This document shows, in pieces, positions 1 through 6,364 of a stretch of 6,364 nt of DNA. Source of the DNA: Sphingobacteriaceae bacterium (lineage in GTDB: Bacteria > Bacteroidota > Bacteroidia > Sphingobacteriales > Sphingobacteriaceae). Both the position numbers and the translations under genes were made by a program. Location of the stretch: contig CANJWF010000073.1 in the NCBI GenBank assembly GCA_947478315.1, positions 1 through 6,364 on the forward strand, read 5' to 3'. Within the stretch, counting starts at the first letter, position 1. Every line of letters begins with the position of its first letter. The notes under the pieces are model-generated. The model searched no databases. It was given only the letters and a program-made list of their open reading frames with translations, and was not told the DNA's origin.

Positions 1-1140
1 GCACATCAAATGGTAACCACTTATAAACCCAATCAATATTTTGTGCCTGCCTCTAACATAAAATTGTATACTTTTTTACATAGTTTATCTACACTCGAAG
101 ACTCTATCCCTACTTTTAGATATGTAGAAAAAGGGGATTCTCTTATTTTGTGGGGATGTGGCGACCCTTCTTTTCTTCATCCAGATTTGATATTGCAAAA
201 CGAAAAGATTTTTAATTTCCTTCTACACACACCAAAACAAATTTTTTTGGTACAAGAAAAACAACAACCTACTTTTTGGGCTAAAGGATGGCAATGGGAC
301 GACTATAATAACCGCTATCAAACAGAACTAAATCTACTCCCTATCTATGGCAACATAGTACAATTCCAAACTGATAGTATTTCACAACAGATTATAACAA
401 GACCTCGCTATTTCGAATCTTTGTTACAAACAGATAGTAGCCGTTTTACTGCAAATGGAAACATTCAAAGAGATTTTTATACCAACTTATTTTACACATC
501 TGCTTCTAAAAATGCTACTAAACAGCAAATTCCATTTAAAACATCTTTAACTCTCACCGCAAAATTATTGACAGACACACTCAAAAAAACAGTAAACATC
601 ATTACTTATCAGCTTCCCGAACAAACAAAAACACTCTATGGAGTGGCAACCGACAGCTTATACAAAAAAATGTTAGTAGAAAGTGATAATTTGATAGCAG
701 AGCAACTCCTTATTATCAGCAACATACACCAAAACAAACACTTTAGCAACACCATCAACAAGGGTACCTTAACTTATTTACCTCAACCTTATAAATGGGC
801 AGACGGTTCTGGTCTTTCGCGACTTAACTTAACCACTCCACTCAATACCATTGTTGTACTAGACTCCATTTACCATAAAATAGGAAGAGAACGTATCAAA
901 GCACTATTTGCTAACGGAGGTGTAAGTGGTACACTTAAAAACATGTATAAAGATTACCCCACTTTTGTTTTTGCCAAAACAGGTAGCATGCAAGGCATTT
1001 ATAACCAAAGTGGGTATGTAATATCTGCGCAGGGCAAATGGTATGCATTCAGTTACTTAAACAACAACTTTGTCGAATCGGGAGAAAAAGTACGTCAACA
1101 AGTAGAAAAAATTATCCGTTGGATACACCATAACTTTTAA
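1..1140 (+). CDS. dacB: D-alanyl-D-alanine carboxypeptidase/endopeptidase, PBP4 (DacB) family, peptidase S13; 5'-truncated by window edge
   Basis: This enzyme class trims or cleaves peptidoglycan peptides in the periplasm through a penicillin-binding serine fold. Numbering residues from the ATG at nt 10, the active-site SxxK motif is S15-N-I-K18 (serine codon 52-54), the SxN motif is S225-D-N227 (682-690) and the KTG motif is K323-T-G325 (976-984). Other S13 hallmarks are GDP at 51-53, GWQWDD near 93-98 and DGSGLSR at 265-271. The roughly 200 residues between SxxK and SDN fit the inserted domains typical of PBP4 rather than of short class C peptidases. The frame is open to nt 1 and SxxK lies only 15 residues after the first ATG. 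That ATG is therefore internal, and the true start, signal peptide and about 50 residues are missing to the left. The gene ends in tandem TAA TAA stops, 13 bp before ruvX, which suggests co-transcription. Family assignment is firm; the exact carboxypeptidase/endopeptidase balance is unknown. Confidence 0.93.
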   Translation, partial: AHQMVTTYKPNQYFVPASNIKLYTFLHSLSTLEDSIPTFRYVEKGDSLILWGCGDPSFLHPDLILQNEKIFNFLLHTPKQIFLVQEKQQPTFWAKGWQWDDYNNRYQTELNLLPIYGNIVQFQTDSISQQIITRPRYFESLLQTDSSRFTANGNIQRDFYTNLFYTSASKNATKQQIPFKTSLTLTAKLLTDTLKKTVNIITYQLPEQTKTLYGVATDSLYKKMLVESDNLIAEQLLIISNIHQNKHFSNTINKGTLTYLPQPYKWADGSGLSRLNLTTPLNTIVVLDSIYHKIGRERIKALFANGGVSGTLKNMYKDYPTFVFAKTGSMQGIYNQSGYVISAQGKWYAFSYLNNNFVESGEKVRQQVEKIIRWIHHNF

Positions 1141-1153
1141 TAAATCACAACGC

Positions 1154-1567
1154 ATGGGCAGAATTATGGCTTTTGATTATGGCACTAAACGAATAGGGAT
1201 AGCCGTTACCGATTCCTTACAAATCATTGCAACAGGCTTGTGTACTATTGCAACACCACAGGCAATACCTTTCTTAAAGAACTATATCGCACAAGAAACC
1301 GTAGAACAGTTTGTCGTTGGCGAACCCAAACAGCTCGACAATAGCCCCTCTCAATCCGCAACATACGTAGCACAATTCAAAGCACTCCTCAGCAAACACT
1401 TCCCTCATATACCCATCGTAAACATCGACGAACGCTTTACATCCAAAATAGCATCTGCTGCCATTGCACAAAGTGGAATGGGTAAAATAAAACGACAAAG
1501 CAAAGCCCTTATCGACCAAACTAGTGCTGTAATTCTCCTACAAGACTATATGGCAATGCTAAAATAA
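1154..1567 (+). CDS. ruvX: RuvX/YqgF family protein: putative Holliday junction resolvase / pre-16S rRNA nuclease
   Basis: The 137-residue product has the usual length of the YqgF family, cytoplasmic RNase H-fold nucleases. Members have been linked to 5' processing of pre-16S rRNA and, by structural analogy to RuvC, to Holliday junction resolution. Expected acidic catalytic positions are present: D8 in the N-terminal strand motif FDYGTKRIGIAVTD (7-20), E93 in DERFTS (92-97) and D121 in IDQTSAVILLQ (120-130). The VVGEPKQLDNS stretch (54-64) is also a family signature. The start at 1154 gives MGRIMAFDYG, which matches the usual family N-terminus. An in-frame ATG at 1166 would leave only three residues before the catalytic aspartate and is less likely. 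No Shine-Dalgarno sequence is visible. It follows dacB closely on the same strand and ends 13 bp from the convergent pit gene, with no obvious terminator hairpin between them. Function is inferred from the family. Confidence 0.95.
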   Translation: MGRIMAFDYGTKRIGIAVTDSLQIIATGLCTIATPQAIPFLKNYIAQETVEQFVVGEPKQLDNSPSQSATYVAQFKALLSKHFPHIPIVNIDERFTSKIASAAIAQSGMGKIKRQSKALIDQTSAVILLQDYMAMLK

Positions 1568-1580
1568 ACTTACAATAACT

Positions 1581-2591
1581 TTAAATAAAAAAATCCAACA
1601 CCCAATAAGTAAGAGCAGCAAGTGTTGCAGAAACAGGGATGGTAAGAATCCAAGCCCAAATTAAATTAATAGTAACCCCCCAACGAACTGCAGAGATACG
1701 CTTAGTTAAACCTACCCCAACGATAGAACCAGTTATGGTATGCGTAGTAGATACAGGAATTTTAAAATGCGCGGTGGCAAACAATGTTAATGCACCTGCC
1801 GTTTCAGCAGCTACACCCTCCAAAGGCGTTACTTTGGTAATTTTTGAACCCATAGTTTTAATAATTCTCCATCCACCACTCATTGTTCCCAATGCAATAG
1901 CCGCATAACAAGTAAGCGGAACCCAATCTGGCATAGACTTTACATCTGGAATAATCCGTTCTGTAACCAATGCAGCAGCAATAATACCCATCACTTTTTG
2001 CGCATCATTACCTCCATGACCAATGCTAAACGCAGCGGAAGAAACCAATTGAAGCCGTCTAAACCATTTTTCTGCTCGTGCAGGTCTCGCATTTCTGCAT
2101 ACATTAAGAATAATAATTGTAATCGTATAAGAAACAATCAACCCAATTAGTGGTGCTAAGAAAATAAATAAGAAAATTTTAACGATACTCGACATATCTA
2201 CAATCTTCGCAAGATGAGTAAAGTCGAAATGCGCATGCGCAATAGCCGCCCCAGCAAATCCGCCTATCAACGTATGAGAAGAACTAGATGGTATGCCATA
2301 CCACCACGTCAACAAATTCCAAATAATTGCCGCCAATAAACCTGCCAATATAACTCCCATTGTAATAAACTCTGGCTTAACCGTTTTGGCTATCGTATTG
2401 GCAACACCGTGTTCTTGAAAAATAAAAAAAGCTAAAAAATTAAAAAAAGCAGCCCAAACTACCGCTTGAAAAGGCGTAAGTACCTTAGTAGATACGATAG
2501 TGGCAATAGAATTTGCTGCATCATGAAATCCATTGATGTAATCAAATATAATAGCAAAAACGACAACTATTACGAGCAGTACACTAACCAT
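1581..2591 (-). CDS. pit: PiT-family inorganic phosphate transporter
   Basis: This is an inner-membrane, ion-coupled low-affinity phosphate permease of the PiT (PHO-4) family. The 336-residue product is almost wholly hydrophobic, with roughly ten membrane segments, and shows the internal duplication typical of the family. The first-half signature is NGFHDAAN (20-27), and its second-half counterpart is GHGGNDAQK (191-199). A paired S/T-rich re-entrant motif appears as GIPSSSSHTLIGG (99-111) and PVSTTHTITG (279-288). A basic loop around 166-179 (R/K-rich) separates the halves and probably faces the cytoplasm. The length is at the compact end of the family, without the long central loop of some PiT proteins. 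It lies 9 bp downstream of a DUF47 gene on the same strand, the classic bacterial pairing. The ATG at 2589-2591 begins a hydrophobic first segment directly. The coupling ion (H+ or Na+) and metal-phosphate preference cannot be read from the sequence. Confidence 0.95.
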   Translation of the reverse strand: MVSVLLVIVVVFAIIFDYINGFHDAANSIATIVSTKVLTPFQAVVWAAFFNFLAFFIFQEHGVANTIAKTVKPEFITMGVILAGLLAAIIWNLLTWWYGIPSSSSHTLIGGFAGAAIAHAHFDFTHLAKIVDMSSIVKIFLFIFLAPLIGLIVSYTITIIILNVCRNARPARAEKWFRRLQLVSSAAFSIGHGGNDAQKVMGIIAAALVTERIIPDVKSMPDWVPLTCYAAIALGTMSGGWRIIKTMGSKITKVTPLEGVAAETAGALTLFATAHFKIPVSTTHTITGSIVGVGLTKRISAVRWGVTINLIWAWILTIPVSATLAALTYWVLDFFI

Positions 2592-2600
2592 AACGGGAAC

Positions 2601-3248
2601 TTATGCGTGTTTAACCAAAATAGACTCCATCACATTGGCAGCATCCTCACACTTATCAGTAGCGGTCTCCAACACAGAAAGAATTTCTTTATACTTCATA
2701 ATCACTAAAGCATTTTCTTCGTGGTCAAATAAATCTGCTACTGCTTTATTGAAAACATGATCAGCTTGGTTTTCAGCACTATTAATTCTTACACACGAAT
2801 CCGTTATGTTACGGAAGTTCTTCAAATCTTTCAACTCACAAACCGCTTTATGCAAATCCGAACAAGCTTGCTGAATCAAAACTGCTAACTCCACCATGGA
2901 GTCGGTAGCTTGAGTAATTTTATACAAATTAAGCCTATTGGCAGAGCCATAAATATAATCAGCAACATCATCAATCGCAGTAGCCAATGCATGAATATCT
3001 TCTCTATCAAAAGGAGTAATAAAATTTTTGCTCAATTCCAATAGAATTTGATGAGTAACATCGTCACCAACATGTTCTAAACGCTCTATTTCTTTATAAA
3101 ATGCTATCTTTTTATCCTCATCGGTAGTAGATACAACCTTTACCAAACAAGTCGAAATATCAACCAAATTAGCGGTAGCCTGTTCAAACAAAGGAAAAAA
3201 CTTCCTATCCTTAGGAACAAAGTATTGAAAAATACTGTTTAGAGACAT
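2601..3248 (-). CDS. DUF47 family, PhoU-like Pit accessory protein
   Basis: This 215-residue cytoplasmic protein belongs to the DUF47 family, distant relatives of PhoU that form helical bundles and are commonly encoded next to pit transporters, where they are thought to modulate phosphate uptake. The N-terminus (FVPKDRKFFPLFEQ, 10-22) is typical. Two similar helical halves follow, each with PhoU-like acidic metal-binding clusters. In the first half these are ERLEHVGDDVTHQ (55-67) and DREDIHALATAIDDVADYI (81-99). In the second half they are SAENQADHVF (157-166) and the ETATDKCEDAANVME stretch (194-208). No signal peptide or membrane segment is present. The gene is first in an apparent two-gene unit with pit 9 bp downstream, which supports the functional link. 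Only 34 bp separate its ATG from the terminator-like repeat after the helicase gene, so its promoter is not obvious. The regulatory role is inferred from the family and its neighbour. Confidence 0.93.
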   Translation of the reverse strand: MSLNSIFQYFVPKDRKFFPLFEQATANLVDISTCLVKVVSTTDEDKKIAFYKEIERLEHVGDDVTHQILLELSKNFITPFDREDIHALATAIDDVADYIYGSANRLNLYKITQATDSMVELAVLIQQACSDLHKAVCELKDLKNFRNITDSCVRINSAENQADHVFNKAVADLFDHEENALVIMKYKEILSVLETATDKCEDAANVMESILVKHA

Positions 3249-3282
3249 AATTGTATATTTTTTACGATAAACTGATTAAGGT

Positions 3283-3315
3283 AAGAAAGGCAAAACGAAT
3301 GTTTTTGCCTTTCTT
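3283..3315 (-). terminator. Intrinsic terminator-like perfect inverted repeat after the helicase gene
   Basis: A perfect 13-bp inverted repeat (left arm 3283-3295, right arm 3303-3315) encloses a 7-nt loop. On the minus strand an A-rich tract precedes a GGC core, and the returning GCC is followed by TTTCTT, the arrangement of an intrinsic terminator. The repeat is near-symmetric, so it could act in both directions. It lies 37 bp beyond the helicase stop and most probably ends that transcript. The distal T-tract is interrupted by a C and is short, so efficiency may be partial. Confidence 0.72.
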
Positions 3316-3352
3316 GAAGTTACAACAATATGTAAGAAACAGGTAATGCAAC

Positions 3353-5158
3353 TTAGCTATACTTTCTATTAGACCTATTTTCTCTATTCCCTCCACCATA
3401 AGAAGAACCTCCACCTTTATAACCTCCGCCACTGGTTGTTCTATTTCTTCCGCCACCATTTCCCCCGCCATAAGAAGAACCTCCTCTATAATTTCCGCCA
3501 CCACTTCTTCCTCCAGATTCCTCTTTTCTTTCTCCTGCAACCTCTAAACGAACGCTCCTTCCTTGAAATTCAGCCGTTTTAAACCCTTCAATAACCTGAT
3601 CCGTTTTATCTTTCTCCACTTCAAAAAATGAATAAACACCTTTAATATCTATTTTACCTACAGATTTTCCATTAACCTTAGCAATATTACAAACAAACGA
3701 CAACAAATCACCCCTTGTCAAATCATCGACAGAACCAACATTAACAAAAAAGCGTGTAAAATCGCTTTTATAACCTGTACGTGCAAATCTGTCTCCTGTT
3801 CTAGCTTCACCAATAGGAGCACGCTCATCCGCTGAAGCATTCAAATCGCGAGCATTTTCATAGTATTCCAAAAATCTATTAAACTCTAACGCAGTAAAAC
3901 GCTTAATAATATCTTCTTTACTCAAATCCGTAAATTCATTCAATATTCGCCCCATATATGGTTCAATTTGAGATTCATTTACCGCAACGTTATGAACCTT
4001 ATGAACCAACGCAAACAATTGTTTTTCACACACATCAAACCCATTAGGAACATCCACCTTCACAAATTTTTTGCCAATTACTTTTTCTATTTGTCTAATC
4101 TTATATGTCTCTTTAGAATTGATAATTGAAATTGAAGTTCCACTTTTTCCTGCACGAGCAGTTCTACCACTTCGATGTGTATAATTCTCAATATCATCTG
4201 GCAAGGAATAATTAATAACATGCGTTACATTATCTACATCAATGCCCCTCGCTGCAACATCTGTAGCAATTAATAACTGTAAACTACGATCCCGAAACGA
4301 TTTCATTACCTTATCTCGTTGACCTTGAGAAAGATCACCATGCAAAGCATCTGCACTATAACCATCTTTAATTAACAATTCAGCAACCTCTTGTGTTTCT
4401 AATTTGGTTCTCGAAAAAATAATTCCAAATATTTCTGGATTAAAATCTACAATGCGTTTCAACGCAGCGTAACGGTCTCTTGCCTTAACTATATAATATT
4501 CATGCTCTATATTAACATTTCCAGTATTTTGCTTACCCATAGTAAGTTCAAAAGGATCAGTCATATATTTTTGAGCAATACGACGAACCTCTTGAGGCAT
4601 AGTAGCCGAAAATAACCAAGTTTTTTTATCATCAGGAGTAGTAGCTAAAATATCGTTGATATCGTCCTGAAAACCCATATTCAACATTTCATCGGCCTCG
4701 TCAAGTACCAAATATCTAACATTAGAAAAATCGATAGCTTTTCTACCAATAATATCTAACATACGACCTGGCGTAGCAACCACAATTTGCACTCCCCTTT
4801 TAATATCTCGTAGCTGGTTTACAATACTAGAACCCCCATAAACGGCAACTACGTTAACGTTACTTTTATATTTAGAGAAATTTTTAATATCGTTCGTAAT
4901 TTGCAAACAAAGTTCACGAGTAGGACAAAGTATAAGTGCTTGAGGATTATTGTTTTTAAAATCAATAAGTTGCAACAATGGCAGCCCAAATGCCGCTGTT
5001 TTTCCTGTCCCTGTTTGTGCTAACCCGACAAAATCGGTACCTCCTGATAGTAATACAGGTATAGCTTGTTCTTGGATAGGGGTAGGACTTGTAAAACCTA
5101 AATCACTAATGGCGTTAACAATTTCTTCACCTATTCCTAACTGACTGAATGGATTCAT
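3353..5158 (-). CDS. deaD: DEAD-box ATP-dependent RNA helicase, CsdA/DbpA type, with Gly/Arg-rich tail
   Basis: This cytoplasmic ATP-dependent RNA unwinding enzyme probably acts in ribosome assembly, RNA turnover or cold adaptation, by analogy with CsdA/DeaD. All core motifs are visible in its 601 residues. These are the Q motif with F4 and PTPIQ (25-29), motif I QTGTGKT (48-54), Ia PTREL (79-83), GG (108-109), Ib TPGR (129-132), II DEAD (153-156), III SAT (184-186), IV IIFSRT (246-251), V ATDVAARGID (298-307) and VI HRSGRTARAG (328-337). A DbpA-like RNA-binding domain spans about 468-541 and is followed by a low-complexity G/S/N/Y/R tail (about 546-601) with RGG-like elements. ATG at 5156-5158 sits just before the Q motif and is preceded by an A-rich stretch instead of a Shine-Dalgarno sequence. 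A candidate promoter lies about 95 bp upstream. The helicase call is certain; the closeness of RBD and tail to CsdA versus DbpA is not resolved, so the symbol is provisional. Confidence 0.96.
   Translation of the reverse strand: MNPFSQLGIGEEIVNAISDLGFTSPTPIQEQAIPVLLSGGTDFVGLAQTGTGKTAAFGLPLLQLIDFKNNNPQALILCPTRELCLQITNDIKNFSKYKSNVNVVAVYGGSSIVNQLRDIKRGVQIVVATPGRMLDIIGRKAIDFSNVRYLVLDEADEMLNMGFQDDINDILATTPDDKKTWLFSATMPQEVRRIAQKYMTDPFELTMGKQNTGNVNIEHEYYIVKARDRYAALKRIVDFNPEIFGIIFSRTKLETQEVAELLIKDGYSADALHGDLSQGQRDKVMKSFRDRSLQLLIATDVAARGIDVDNVTHVINYSLPDDIENYTHRSGRTARAGKSGTSISIINSKETYKIRQIEKVIGKKFVKVDVPNGFDVCEKQLFALVHKVHNVAVNESQIEPYMGRILNEFTDLSKEDIIKRFTALEFNRFLEYYENARDLNASADERAPIGEARTGDRFARTGYKSDFTRFFVNVGSVDDLTRGDLLSFVCNIAKVNGKSVGKIDIKGVYSFFEVEKDKTDQVIEGFKTAEFQGRSVRLEVAGERKEESGGRSGGGNYRGGSSYGGGNGGGRNRTTSGGGYKGGGSSYGGGNRENRSNRKYS
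3396..3484 (-). repeat. Internal direct repeat in the glycine-rich tail of the helicase
   Basis: A 17-nt sequence occurs identically at 3396-3412 and 3468-3484, both in the helicase reading frame. The matching protein segments are GGSSYGGGN at residues 559-567 and 583-591. Most of this stretch is built of GGN, AGY and AAY codons for Gly, Ser and Asn, with scattered Arg and Tyr. The identity at DNA level suggests that the tail grew by local duplication. Confidence 0.7.
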
Positions 5159-5244
5159 TTTTTATGATTTGATATAAATTATAAGATTAAAATCGTAAAT
5201 CGAATTTAATTAAAAGACTATCAACGACTTTTGATAAATGCTTG

Positions 5245-5252
5245 CAAAGGTA
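5245..5252 (-). promoter_or_regulatory. Candidate Bacteroidota -7 promoter element for the helicase gene
   Basis: The minus strand reads TACCTTTG, an exact match to the Bacteroidota housekeeping sigma consensus TAnnTTTG. About 17 nt upstream is a T-run preceded by TG, an imperfect stand-in for the TTG-type -33 element. Transcription would begin near 5238 and give a leader of about 80 nt before the helicase ATG at 5158. The position and exact -7 match support the call; the -33 element is weak. Confidence 0.55.
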
Positions 5253-5355
5253 TGGCTTTTTAATCAGATAAAAAAACACGACGACATAACCTCCTAGAAA
5301 AGTATTGGTTAGGCTTGAATTATGAGAAAAGATACAACGTGAGAGATACCATAGG

Positions 5356-5381
5356 CTATCGTTCAAAGAAACGAACAATAG
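5356..5381 (-). terminator. Stem-loop just downstream of porP, possible 3'-end or terminator
   Basis: Arms 5356-5364 and 5373-5381 pair over 9 bp (one G-U on the minus-strand RNA) around an 8-nt loop. The hairpin begins 9 nt past the porP stop codon, a natural place for a transcript end. There is no following T-tract in the minus direction, so it is not a standard intrinsic terminator; it may instead stabilise the 3' end. A second hairpin at 5345-5360 would compete for one of its arms. Confidence 0.4.
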
Positions 5382-5390
5382 TCTCAAAAA

Positions 5391-6317
5391 CTACTTACCA
5401 TTAGGCTTACGTAATACATTAATTTTGAAACCTACACCTACTTCAATTGCTCCTCCAAAATATTGAGAAATAACCCCAAAATTAGTTGAATAACTCAACA
5501 TAAGATTCCAAAAAGATTCACTAAAATAATGCATTCCTCCACTCAATGCCTTATTGGCTACATTATAAACAGAAAAAAAACTTATCGTTTTTGCAAAACA
5601 ATATTCTGCTCCAAAATTTAATTGATTTTGATACCCACGATAAATCATAAAATTAGCCAATGGCGTAACCGTATTATCTTCATCAATAGTTAGCGCATAA
5701 GCAATATTGGTAGTCAAAAATGGCCTATTTAAAATAGATCCAGTATTTTGAAAACTACTTTTCTTCAGTGAAGGTATTGCAAAACCTATCTCCAAACCAT
5801 CTCCCTCGTATACTGCACCAAAGCCTCCTTCAATTTCTAAAGGCTCATCTCTGTAACCTTGTAAAGCAGGGTCAGAACGCGAAGCATCGTCCAAATTACT
5901 TAATTGTAATTTTTGAACAAAAGTTCCCACGTTAACCCCAAAAGCCAAAATACGATTGGTCGTTAATTGCAAACGATAACTATATCCTAAACTTGTCCTA
6001 AAACGTCCCAAATAACCCGATGCATCATACATCAAGATTACACCAGCACCCATCTTTGGCATAAAAGACATATCGGCAGCAACTCCAACCAAACTGGGTC
6101 TCCCATCATAATTAATTTGAGAAGTTCTATAACCAATCCAAGTATTTAAATCTTTCTTCGCTCCAGCATACGCAGGATTCAATAAATACTTATCTTGATA
6201 AAATTGTGCGAGCAGACTGTTATAACTCTGTGCCATTATTTTCTGTTGGGGCAGTAAAACAAGAAAATAAAATATAACAAAAATAAAATTCTTCAATACG
6301 TTGTTATTAATAATCAT
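5391..6317 (-). CDS. PorP/SprF family type IX secretion-associated outer-membrane protein
   Basis: This is a member of the PorP/SprF family, Bacteroidota outer-membrane proteins associated with type IX secretion and gliding motility. From the ATG at 6315-6317 the product has 308 residues, the usual family length. A signal peptide is visible: polar start with K9, hydrophobic core at about 11-23 and a likely cleavage near A29-Q30 (IMAQ). The mature N-terminus carries the family hallmark YLLNPAYAGAKKDLNTWIGYR (about 44-64), followed by alternating polar/aromatic strands with Gly-rich turns that fit a beta-barrel. A longer version starting at TTG (6324-6326) adds only three residues and is less likely. 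Paralogues are numerous in these genomes and often lie next to a large secreted adhesin. Any such partner would lie past the right edge, so I cannot say whether this copy is the core secretion component or a substrate-specific paralogue. No clear promoter is seen in the 47 bp upstream. Confidence 0.9.
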   Translation of the reverse strand: MIINNNVLKNFIFVIFYFLVLLPQQKIMAQSYNSLLAQFYQDKYLLNPAYAGAKKDLNTWIGYRTSQINYDGRPSLVGVAADMSFMPKMGAGVILMYDASGYLGRFRTSLGYSYRLQLTTNRILAFGVNVGTFVQKLQLSNLDDASRSDPALQGYRDEPLEIEGGFGAVYEGDGLEIGFAIPSLKKSSFQNTGSILNRPFLTTNIAYALTIDEDNTVTPLANFMIYRGYQNQLNFGAEYCFAKTISFFSVYNVANKALSGGMHYFSESFWNLMLSYSTNFGVISQYFGGAIEVGVGFKINVLRKPNGK

Positions 6318-6364
6318 GCCAAGCAATATGTCGTTAAACTCAATCTGACGATTTCATACAAACA

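Larger units (their letters stand above)
5159..5390. other. Intergenic region between porP and the helicase gene
   Basis: This 232-bp gap is the largest non-coding stretch of the window. Reading on the minus strand it holds a stem-loop just after the porP stop, then a candidate promoter (-7 element at 5245-5252), then an A/T-rich leader of about 80 nt that leads into the helicase ATG. A 5-bp hairpin (5219-5236, arms TATCA/TGATA with an 8-nt loop) lies at the beginning of that leader. I see no tRNA, known riboswitch or convincing small gene here. A 66-codon reading frame across the region starts at TTG, runs through the promoter and has no recognisable features. Confidence 0.6.

Noticed and set aside
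10..12. ATG as the start of the carboxypeptidase gene
   Set aside because: It would place the catalytic serine at residue 15 and leave no signal peptide; the frame stays open to the left edge, so the gene begins outside the window.
1274..1519. 81-codon minus-strand frame
   Set aside because: It lies wholly antisense to ruvX, whose catalytic motifs are intact; the Cys/Phe-rich product looks like a reverse-strand shadow.
1639..1908. 89-codon plus-strand frame
   Set aside because: It is antisense to the conserved second half of pit and resembles no known protein.
2466..2708. 80-codon plus-strand frame spanning the pit/DUF47 junction
   Set aside because: It is antisense to two well-supported genes and has no recognisable features.
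3262..3540. 92-codon minus-strand frame encoding an E/V/I-rich repetitive peptide
   Set aside because: It is an out-of-frame reading of the helicase's GG-rich tail codons, begins at TTG, and its periodicity is explained by the glycine codons of the real gene.
4950..5144. 64-codon plus-strand frame
   Set aside because: It is antisense to helicase Q motif and motif I codons, whose conservation explains the open frame.
5187..5387. 66-codon minus-strand frame between porP and the helicase
   Set aside because: It begins at TTG inside a hairpin, runs through the candidate helicase promoter and has no recognisable domain, clear signal peptide or ribosome-binding context.
6324..6326. TTG as the start of the PorP-like gene
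   Set aside because: The ATG three codons later already gives a complete signal peptide and the usual family length.
6314..6364. Open minus-strand frame reaching the right edge and ending in a TGA that overlaps the porP ATG, possibly the 3' end of an upstream gene
   Set aside because: Only about 16 codons are visible, without a recognisable C-terminal motif; another frame also ends here, so none can be favoured.

Overview
This AT-rich window looks like an ordinary chromosomal segment of a Bacteroidota species. The clearest taxonomic marker is a PorP/SprF-family outer-membrane protein, a family tied to the type IX secretion system and gliding in that phylum. Start codons lack Shine-Dalgarno sequences and are often preceded by A-rich stretches. 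A TAnnTTTG-type -7 promoter element sits upstream of the helicase gene. I cannot place it below phylum level.

Left part, plus strand: the 3' portion of a D-Ala-D-Ala carboxypeptidase gene (PBP4/DacB, peptidase family S13), cut by the left edge, is followed 13 bp later by a complete ruvX/yqgF gene (RNase H-fold putative Holliday junction resolvase or pre-16S rRNA nuclease). The two are probably co-transcribed. ruvX ends 13 bp from the end of a convergent minus-strand gene.

Middle, minus strand: a two-gene phosphate uptake unit. A DUF47/PhoU-like accessory protein gene comes first, then a PiT-type inorganic phosphate transporter gene 9 bp downstream. Upstream of it, also on the minus strand, lies a 601-codon DEAD-box RNA helicase of the CsdA/DbpA type with a DbpA-like RNA-binding domain and a Gly/Arg-rich tail. 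A perfect 13-bp inverted repeat flanked by A- and T-rich tracts separates the helicase from the phosphate genes and looks like an intrinsic terminator.

Right part, minus strand: a PorP/SprF-like gene lies upstream of the helicase. The 232-bp gap between them holds a stem-loop just after the porP stop, a candidate helicase promoter and an approximately 80-nt A/T-rich leader. The right edge cuts off whatever lies upstream of porP.

All six genes belong to recognisable families, and I find no mobile element, CRISPR array, RNA gene or convincing undescribed system. The points most worth a second look are regulatory: the helicase leader, the terminator that leaves only 34 bp before the phosphate operon's start codon, and the alternative hairpins after porP.
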